Shown: piece after piece, positions 24,176 through 29,474 of the stretch
Position numbering within the stretch: the first letter of the stretch is position 1
Layout of the letters: every line of letters starts with the position of its first letter
DNA from: CAYNYF01 sp964401385
GTDB taxonomy: Bacteria; Planctomycetota; Phycisphaerae; SM23-33
Length of the DNA stretch: 29,474 nt
Assembly (NCBI GenBank): GCA_964401385.1
Contig: CAYNYF010000053.1
Location: forward strand, 1-29,474
Direction: 5' to 3'
The notes under the pieces: model-generated
Database searches by the model: none
Told to the model about the DNA's origin: nothing
Seen by the model: only the letters and a program-made list of their open reading frames with translations
Position numbers and translations under genes: made by a program

Positions 24176-25816
24176 GGCGAAGAGGTTAAAGCAATTCCCA
24201 AACGATGGTGGTGGACCAAGCGCCTGGGCGTCGCCCTCGGCCTGGTCCTGATCGGAATGATCGCCGCCCGCACCTGGTGGGGCCATCACGCCGACAGCGT
24301 CCTCCAGGCCGAGCTGGACAAGATCGCCGCCCGCGGCGAGCCCATTCGCTGGGCGGACCTGGCCCCCGAGCCCGTCCCCGAAGGGAGGAACGCGGCGGGA
24401 GTGTACGAAGAGGCCATTGAAGCCTGCCCGCTTCTTTCGCCTCCGCCCCAGCTCAAGCTGGAAAAGTTGACCTTCCGCCCCCACGAACCGCTCCCGATGG
24501 TTTCGCAGGAGACGCGCCGATCGCCTCGAATGACCGACCTGCTAAGCATGCTCAGCGACCTGCTGGCGTATCCGGATTTCCGTCGGCGACACGCCATTGA
24601 TGTGCGGGAGATGCTGGACGTGTCGGGAGAATCGCTCCGCCTGTGCCGGCAGGCGCGCGGTCTGGAACATTGCGACTGGAAGGTCGACCACATCGCTCCG
24701 GCGCGGGATGCCCGGATGCCACCGCTAATACGGCTGCGCAGCTTGGCCAAGATCCTCTGCCTGGCGGCGGTGGCGGCGCACGAGGCGGGCGACGACGCCG
24801 CGGCCGTGGGATACGTCCGCGACGCTGTGGCCCTGAGCCGCTGCGTGGGCGGGGGCTCCAGCCTGATCGCCCACCTTGCCAGGCTGGACGTCGACGCCCT
24901 GGCGTGTTCGACCGTGGAGCGGATCGCGCCCGATCTGGCTGCCGGGGACGAGCCGACCGCCGCCCGGCGCGAACAGGTCCTCGCCCTTATCGCCGAGCTG
25001 GGCGACGGAACCGAAGTGGGAGGGTCGCTGCTGCGGGCCTTCCTCGCCGAGCGCAGCATGGGCTACGACACCTGCGAGCGTCTCCGGAGGCTGGAGTTTC
25101 ATCAGCTCGGGCTGTCGAAGCCGGCGAAGGTCACCATGGGCGGGCGGCTGACCTTCTGGTTCGTCTGGGGGCCCGTGTGGAAGCTGGACGAAGCCAGAGC
25201 GCTGCGGCACATGACCGCCTACGTCGAGGCAGCCAAAGAGACGACCTACCCGGCGGCGAAGAGGGAACACCCGCCGGAGCATCGTTTTCCGGAATCCAGG
25301 GTCAGGGGGGCAACGCGTATCCTCAGCAGCCTTTTCTCGCCCCGACTGGACCGAGTCAGCCTGCGGCATTTCAGGGTTGTCGCGACGCGGCGGATGACGG
25401 CGGTCGCCCTGGCCATTCGCCTTTACCAGCTCGACCGCGCCGGCCGGCGGCCGGAGAAGCTCGCCGACTTGGCCCCGACATACCTGCCGGCCGTCCCGAC
25501 CGACCCTTTCGCCGAGGACGGTCGGGCGTTGGCGTATCTGCCCGACGCCGAGCGGCCGCTGCTCTACAGCGTCCACGATGACGGCAATGACGAGGGGGGA
25601 TCGTTCGCCCGGGGCGAGACCGGAGCCGTCGACCCGGAGGTCTCCGTGGACCTGGTCTTTTTCCTCAACGGAAATCGTCCCATCGGCGAGTCCGATTGGC
25701 AGGAACTCTCCGAAAGGGAAGAGACCCGGACACGCCCGGCGGCTAGTCCAGCGACGCGAACATCAACACGAGCATCGGCACGCCCGCCAGCGAGCCCCAG
25801 ATCACCACGACCTTGA
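24173..25816 (+). CDS. Membrane-anchored protein of unknown function, paralogue 1 (pseudopilin-like C-terminus)
   Basis: 547 residues from the GTG at 24173; a GTG six codons earlier (24155) is in frame but would lie upstream of the predicted transcription start. One N-terminal membrane helix (LGVALGLVLIGMIAARTWW) is followed by a largely helical domain (SLAKILCLAAVAAHEAGDDA). The C-terminal part, IRLYQLDRAGRRPEKLADLA then PTYLPAVPTDPF and LLYSVHDDGNDEGG, resembles the C-terminal half of GspG-type pseudopilins. It is homologous over its whole length to the gene at 26680. The last 24 or so residues (Arg/Ser/Pro/Thr-rich) are read antisense to the end of the convergent membrane-protein gene and have no counterpart in the paralogue, so the 3' end may be shifted. 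Function unknown; probably a periplasmic domain anchored in the inner membrane. Confidence 0.7.
   Translation: MGEEVKAIPKRWWWTKRLGVALGLVLIGMIAARTWWGHHADSVLQAELDKIAARGEPIRWADLAPEPVPEGRNAAGVYEEAIEACPLLSPPPQLKLEKLTFRPHEPLPMVSQETRRSPRMTDLLSMLSDLLAYPDFRRRHAIDVREMLDVSGESLRLCRQARGLEHCDWKVDHIAPARDARMPPLIRLRSLAKILCLAAVAAHEAGDDAAAVGYVRDAVALSRCVGGGSSLIAHLARLDVDALACSTVERIAPDLAAGDEPTAARREQVLALIAELGDGTEVGGSLLRAFLAERSMGYDTCERLRRLEFHQLGLSKPAKVTMGGRLTFWFVWGPVWKLDEARALRHMTAYVEAAKETTYPAAKREHPPEHRFPESRVRGATRILSSLFSPRLDRVSLRHFRVVATRRMTAVALAIRLYQLDRAGRRPEKLADLAPTYLPAVPTDPFAEDGRALAYLPDAERPLLYSVHDDGNDEGGSFARGETGAVDPEVSVDLVFFLNGNRPIGESDWQELSEREETRTRPAASPATRTSTRASARPPASPRSPRP
25208..25257 (+). repeat. 50-base tract identical to 27682-27731
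   Basis: Within the two paralogues, 50 bases encoding HMTAYVEAAKETTYPAA are identical, third codon positions included. With one mismatch the match extends to 59 bases (25199-25257 against 27673-27731). Confidence 0.85.
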
Positions 25817-26522
25817 CCAGGGCCCATAGCGCCGGCAGGAGAAAGGCCGTTGTCAGGACGCCGCCTACACCGCGGCCAGCGACGGAATTGACCGCGAAGA
25901 GTTCCAGTTGGAACCAGTAGAAGCTCACGGTCCCGGCAAAAGCCGTGAAGACCGGAAGCAACGTCGGCCAGTCATCCACGAATGGGACCGCGATCAGAAG
26001 CGGCACCAGCGAGAACACCATGAGCCCAAGTGGGGCACACGTGTAGTAGCTCAATGCAATCGATCGGTTCTGCCGCTCGGTGTCGTAGCGCCTGGGGCAG
26101 AAGAACCAGCTTGTCACCCCCGTCGTGCCAGCCATGACCGCCACCTGCAGAGCCGCCCCGACGGAGAGAACCAGCGCCCCCCACAGGGTAGGGGAGGCGT
26201 CCATCTCCATTGACCAGGCGGCCAGCGCGATCAGCAGCAGCACCAGCGCCGCCGTCGTCGGCCAGACCGCGGCATGGGCGATGGTCAGCCAGCGAAACTT
26301 CTGGGCGTCGCCATAGCTGACCGGACCGGCGAGGTATTCTCCCAGTCGGCCGTTGCGGCGCAGCACCAGGAACGCGGTCTTCCAGTAGTCCCAAAGGCGG
26401 CCCTTCCGACGCCGCCGCTCCCAGGGGATGACCGGAGCAGGCGGCTCAGGCGCGGCGGGCTGCGCTTCCGGCTCGCCTGGTTGGGCTCCCTGCGGCAGAT
26501 TGCTGGGAAAAGAATCGTTCAT
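25743..26522 (-). CDS. Multi-pass membrane protein of unknown function (Yip1-like layout)
   Basis: 259 residues. The first about 45 are soluble and rich in Pro, Glu and Ala, ending in a basic patch (WERRRRKGRLWDYW). Four to five hydrophobic segments follow (about 80-103, 113-138, 165-185, 190-210 and 222-250), with a CPRRY motif between the second and third. The layout recalls Yip1-type proteins, but I see no diagnostic motif. The frame stays open to 26828, but only the ATG at 26522 gives a sensible N-terminus; no ribosome-binding site is evident. Its last 74 bases overlap, tail to tail, the end of paralogue 1. It diverges from paralogue 2 across a 157-base gap. A role together with the two paralogues is inference from position. 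Confidence 0.65.
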   Translation of the reverse strand: MNDSFPSNLPQGAQPGEPEAQPAAPEPPAPVIPWERRRRKGRLWDYWKTAFLVLRRNGRLGEYLAGPVSYGDAQKFRWLTIAHAAVWPTTAALVLLLIALAAWSMEMDASPTLWGALVLSVGAALQVAVMAGTTGVTSWFFCPRRYDTERQNRSIALSYYTCAPLGLMVFSLVPLLIAVPFVDDWPTLLPVFTAFAGTVSFYWFQLELFAVNSVAGRGVGGVLTTAFLLPALWALVKVVVIWGSLAGVPMLVLMFASLD

Positions 26523-26644
26523 GTGCCCGGTCCCACCGCGGGCAAGTCTACATCGCCCCGGAGGCGTCTGCCAGCCTTTTGGGCGCCGGTCCTGCACCGG
26601 GCGAGGGCGACATCGGATCGACGTTTTTTGCCACAGCCTGTAGC

Positions 26645-26682
26645 TTGCCGGTTCTTCCTCCCCGTGCGACAATGCCGCCGTG
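26645..26682 (+). promoter_or_regulatory. Leaderless-type promoter of the second paralogue
   Basis: CTTGCCGG (26644-26651) and GACAAT (26668-26673) stand 17 bases apart, and GTG follows after GCCGCC at 26680. A TAG stop in frame at 26641 and the absence of any other start in between leave this GTG as the only plausible start. There is no Shine-Dalgarno sequence. The layout is identical to that at 24138-24175. Confidence 0.5.
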
Positions 26683-28197
26683 GGCGACCAGGGCGAGCCA
26701 ATCCGCAGGGGGTGGTGGCAGAAGAAGCGCTTCCTGATCCCCTTGGGGGTGCTGCTGTTTCTGCTGATGGCCCGGCTGATCTGGGGCCTGCAAAGCGCGG
26801 GCCCCCTGCGCAGGGAGGTCGATGCCATCCTCGCCCGCGGAGAGCCCCTGCGGCTTTCCCAGCTCGCCCCCGAGCCGATCCCGGACGATGAGAACGCGGC
26901 CGAACTCTACAAGAAGGCGGTCCAGAGCGCTCATGTGAATGAGAAAGAGTTCGAAGGGCGTCTCTCGGCCGAAGCCCTCGCCGCCGACGGGACAGAGATA
27001 TACGGAATCGGTGACCTCCTGGCGGATCGAGGCCTGCGGCGCAAGCATGCCAAGGAAATCCAGAAGTTCCTTTCCGACTGCGAAGAGGCATTGGCGCTGG
27101 CCCGCCGGGCCCGTCCGCTGAAGAAGTCCAACTGGAAGGTGGACTATTCCGTCCCCGGCATCCTGATCGAGCTGCCGTCCTACTCCGAGCCGCGCAGCCT
27201 GGCGCGGGTGTTGTGCCTGGCGGCGCTGGTAGCGCACGACGCCGGCGACGACGCGGGCGCGATCGACTATCTCCGCGACGCCCTGGCCCTGGGCCGGGCC
27301 GTTCGGCAGGAGCCCGTCCTGATCTCTTATCTCGTGAGTCTGGCGACCGACGCCATGGCGTTCGCGACCATCGAGGAAATCGCCCCGGCCCTTCGCGTGG
27401 GCGTGCAGGGCACGGGCGTGGCGACCGCCCATGTCCGCAACTTGATCGACGACCTGCTTGGCGGCGACGAGGCGTTCCACGACAGCGCCGTGCGGACCTT
27501 CATGGGCGAGCGCTGCTGGATATACGAGACCTTCGAGGACATCCGCCGCGGAAGGATGTCCAGCGAATCTCTCCGGCAGTCGGATCCATCGGGGGAGCCC
27601 CGCCGGGCAGGGGCGCTGGCGCGGGCAGTGCTCGCCGTGGTCCAACCCTTGCTTGTCGCGGATGAGGCGCGGGCGCTGCGCCACATGACCGCCTACGTCG
27701 AGGCAGCCAAAGAGACGACCTACCCGGCGGCCAAGCGAATCGCCCCGACGTACGAACCACCTGATTCGCTGTTCCGGAGAATCACGCATGTGCTAAGTTC
27801 CATGCTCGTCCCGACGCTGGATAGGGTCTTTGCTCTCCGCTTTCGGTCCGTCGCCACGCGGCGGATGACGGCGCTCGCCCTGGCCATTCGCCTTTACCAA
27901 GTCGATCACGCCGGCCGCCGGCCGAAAGAGCTGGCCGAGCTGGTCCCGAAATATCTTCCCACGATGCCGACGGATCCGTTCGCGGCCGGGCCGCGGCCGT
28001 TCGGCTACCTGCCGGAGGCGGCCAAGCCGCTGCTCTACAGCGTCCACGAGGACGGACGGGACGACGGCGGGCGGTACGTGCTCAGCGAAGGGGCTGTTCA
28101 CGTCGATGAGTCTCCCGATCAGGTCTTCTTCCTCGACGGCGACCGTCCGCGGGTGAAGCTCCAGCCGACAACTGTAAGCACCCAGCCTGGCCGATAG
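26680..28197 (+). CDS. Membrane-anchored protein of unknown function, paralogue 2
   Basis: 505 residues from GTG. A basic N-terminus (RRGWWQKKR) precedes a single membrane helix (FLIPLGVLLFLLMARLIWGL). A helical central domain follows (RSLARVLCLAALVAHDAGDD ...), then the strongly conserved block ARALRHMTAYVEAAKETTYP. The C-terminus is pseudopilin-like (RRMTALALAIRLYQVDHAGR ... YLPTMPTDPF ... LLYSVHEDGRDDGG). It is clearly homologous to the gene at 24173, with shared motifs in the same order but long diverged stretches. It ends cleanly 20 or so residues after the last shared block (VFFLDGDRP), unlike paralogue 1. No enzyme motif is recognised. The start is fixed by the in-frame stop upstream. 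Confidence 0.75.
   Translation: MGDQGEPIRRGWWQKKRFLIPLGVLLFLLMARLIWGLQSAGPLRREVDAILARGEPLRLSQLAPEPIPDDENAAELYKKAVQSAHVNEKEFEGRLSAEALAADGTEIYGIGDLLADRGLRRKHAKEIQKFLSDCEEALALARRARPLKKSNWKVDYSVPGILIELPSYSEPRSLARVLCLAALVAHDAGDDAGAIDYLRDALALGRAVRQEPVLISYLVSLATDAMAFATIEEIAPALRVGVQGTGVATAHVRNLIDDLLGGDEAFHDSAVRTFMGERCWIYETFEDIRRGRMSSESLRQSDPSGEPRRAGALARAVLAVVQPLLVADEARALRHMTAYVEAAKETTYPAAKRIAPTYEPPDSLFRRITHVLSSMLVPTLDRVFALRFRSVATRRMTALALAIRLYQVDHAGRRPKELAELVPKYLPTMPTDPFAAGPRPFGYLPEAAKPLLYSVHEDGRDDGGRYVLSEGAVHVDESPDQVFFLDGDRPRVKLQPTTVSTQPGR
27682..27731 (+). repeat. Second copy of the 50-base identical tract
   Basis: Copy in paralogue 2 of the tract at 25208-25257. Shorter near-identical patches follow in both genes (around 25384-25436 and 27853-27899, and again over LLYSVH). 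Confidence 0.85.
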
Positions 28198-28293
28198 CGC
28201 CCGCGGGGGGCACTTTCAGACCGGAGACGGCCGCGCCGCGTCGGCTCTGACCTGCCCGCGTCCTGATCTACCCACCGGGCTCGGCGGAACCTG

Positions 28294-28302
28294 TGTTATC
28301 AT
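28294..28302 (+). promoter_or_regulatory. Possible extended -10 promoter element
   Basis: TGTTATCAT matches the extended -10 pattern TGnTATAAT at all but one base and stands out in GC-rich surroundings. No -35 box is visible at the right distance. It would start transcription near 28309, about 70 bases ahead of the secreted protein gene. The rest of the 177-base gap holds nothing else I recognise. Confidence 0.3.
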
Positions 28303-28374
28303 GTATAGGCCGGGCAAGCGTCTGGCGGCGCGGTGCCGGGCGGGGCGGCTCAGCCGCGCCAAGTGTCGAGGGCA

Positions 28375-29474
28375 ATGGAAGTGAAGAGGGCACTCATTTC
28401 GGAAGCTCCGCTGTCGATTGTGGTTCTAGTGATCTGCCTTGTTCCGGTCGTGGCCGCGGGCCGGCCGGGGCTGGCGCTGCGGTACCCTTACGATCAGGGC
28501 ATCGAGAATGACCCGTCCGTGCTGCTGCACCTGGACTTCGACGATCAGCAGCAGACCGAGGCCTGGTACGCCGGCAAGACCGCCTACGGCTGGACCGACG
28601 CCCCGGAGAACGTCTTCGCCGGCGGCGGGGCGCTGGAGATCCAGCAGATCCAGGGCACCCACCTGCCTTCCGATACCACCTCCGCCATCGCCGCCACGGA
28701 CGTCGCCTATCTGCGATGGTACGCCAAGTGGCAGGCCGGATATGACTGGACCGCCCACAAGAGGCCCGGCCTGTACGCCCGCGTTCCCGGCGCCCCGCCC
28801 GGCGGCGGGGCGGGGGAGCGCCCCGACGGATACGATAAGTACTCCTGCAGGCTGTCGATCGGCTTCGATCGCATCCCGCACTTCTACACCTACCACCCGG
28901 ATCAGTTTGGCGACTACGGCGACTCCCTGCTGCCGAATCTGGTCGACCTGAGCGAGGTGGTGCTGGAGGACAGTCGCTGGTACTGCTTTGAGATAATGCT
29001 CAAGGCCAACGACGCCGACATCCTTCCCTTCCGCGACGGCGAGCTGAAGATGTGGATCGACGGGCGGCTGGTCGGGCACTATGAGAAAATGCGTTTTCGC
29101 GAGACCAATGACCTGAAGATCAACTGGCTCAGCTACAGCGCCTACGTCGGCGGCGATTGGGTCTCGCAGCAGAAACAGAACCTCTGGGACGATCAGATCG
29201 TGGTGGCCACGGAGTACATCGGCCCGCTGGCCGATCCGGCTTCGCCGTACTGGCCGACGCTGACGCCGGAGGTCAAGTACCTCGGCGACGGGCTGTACGG
29301 CGTGACCTTCACCGCCCACGGCAACGACGGCCAGCAGAAATCCTTCTTCGCCGACATGAGCTTCCAGGGCGCCAACGGCGGCGTGATCCAGCAGGCCAAG
29401 GCCGTCATCATCCCCGGGGTGCTGGAGCACAACGTCGACACCGAGGCCGACGCGAACCTGTACGACGGCCAGGG
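28375..29474 (+). CDS. Secreted beta-jelly-roll protein, possibly polysaccharide-lyase-like (5' part only)
   Basis: The frame is open from 28375 to the window edge (366 codons) with no stop. The N-terminus has a signal peptide (hydrophobic LSIVVLVICLVPVVAAG). The next about 260 residues look like a concanavalin-A-type jelly roll: LHLDFDDQQQTEAWYAG, AYLRWYAKWQAGYDW, RWYCFEIMLKAND, LKMWIDGRLVGHYE, and LWDDQIVVATEYIGPLAD. This pattern, especially DDQIVVATEYIGP, is known from PL14/GH16-like and LamG-like secreted proteins, and catalytic function cannot be judged. After about residue 285 an Ig-like domain begins (YLGDGLYGVTFTAHGNDG). GAGGG at 28368-28372 is too close to the ATG (two bases) but well placed for the in-frame GTG at 28381, which may be the real start. 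A C-terminal sorting signal, if any, lies outside the window. Confidence 0.7.
   Translation, partial: MEVKRALISEAPLSIVVLVICLVPVVAAGRPGLALRYPYDQGIENDPSVLLHLDFDDQQQTEAWYAGKTAYGWTDAPENVFAGGGALEIQQIQGTHLPSDTTSAIAATDVAYLRWYAKWQAGYDWTAHKRPGLYARVPGAPPGGGAGERPDGYDKYSCRLSIGFDRIPHFYTYHPDQFGDYGDSLLPNLVDLSEVVLEDSRWYCFEIMLKANDADILPFRDGELKMWIDGRLVGHYEKMRFRETNDLKINWLSYSAYVGGDWVSQQKQNLWDDQIVVATEYIGPLADPASPYWPTLTPEVKYLGDGLYGVTFTAHGNDGQQKSFFADMSFQGANGGVIQQAKAVIIPGVLEHNVDTEADANLYDGQ

Noticed and set aside
24165..24251. Small overlapping frame starting MPPWA, with a counterpart at 26672
   Set aside because: The two small peptides share only the first five residues, then differ in sequence and length (28 and 21 residues). 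The shared bases are better explained as promoter and start region.
1..29474. CRISPR arrays, insertion sequences, integrases, toxin-antitoxin or phage defence genes
   Set aside because: No regularly spaced repeats, transposase motifs, or recognised defence domains were seen. The tRNA 3' ends are not repeated elsewhere in the window as attachment sites.

Overview
This window is GC-rich DNA that looks like a Planctomycetota chromosome, probably of the Phycisphaerae type. That placement is inference. It rests on a complete exosortase/EpsI surface locus, a DUF1559-type pseudopilin, large secreted multidomain proteins with CBM9-like and DNRLRE-like modules, and families of membrane-anchored proteins of unknown role. 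No ribosomal or housekeeping marker is present to fix the taxonomy. Nearly every real gene has a long antisense open frame, as expected at this GC content.

Left part (1-10276): a carbohydrate-degradation region. Three genes run leftward as a tight operon: two homologous secreted multidomain proteins with a degenerate esterase-like domain (8065-4970 and 4949-2646), then a GH51-type alpha-L-arabinofuranosidase (2595-502). A divergent gene (8159-10276) encodes a TIM-barrel glycoside-hydrolase-like protein that I cannot place in a named family.

Middle (10465-22078): on the minus strand lie a lone pseudopilin, tRNA-Tyr(GTA), tRNA-Thr(TGT), and then a five-gene polysaccharide export/exosortase operon. 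In transcription order the operon is a Wza-like outer-membrane export lipoprotein (GTG start), an exosortase with its full Cys/Arg/His set, an EpsI-family partner joined by an ATGA overlap, a 1468-residue TPR protein, and a Wzz/BY-kinase protein whose ATP-binding loop is damaged although its C-terminal tyrosine cluster is kept. Together these would export a surface polysaccharide and process exosortase-sorted proteins. No sorted substrate is visible in the window.

Right part (22470-29474): a minus-strand lipoprotein of unknown function; two plus-strand paralogues of unknown function with an N-terminal membrane anchor and a pseudopilin-like C-terminus, flanking a convergent/divergent multi-pass membrane protein; and the 5' part of a secreted beta-jelly-roll protein that runs off the window. 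The two paralogues share promoter boxes placed so that the start codon lies at the predicted +1, which predicts leaderless mRNAs. They also share a 50-base identical tract despite being otherwise diverged.

Most notable for follow-up are the twin leaderless-type promoters and paralogue cassette, the degenerate BY-kinase in an intact exosortase operon, and the tandem secreted proteins that have lost the esterase nucleophile.
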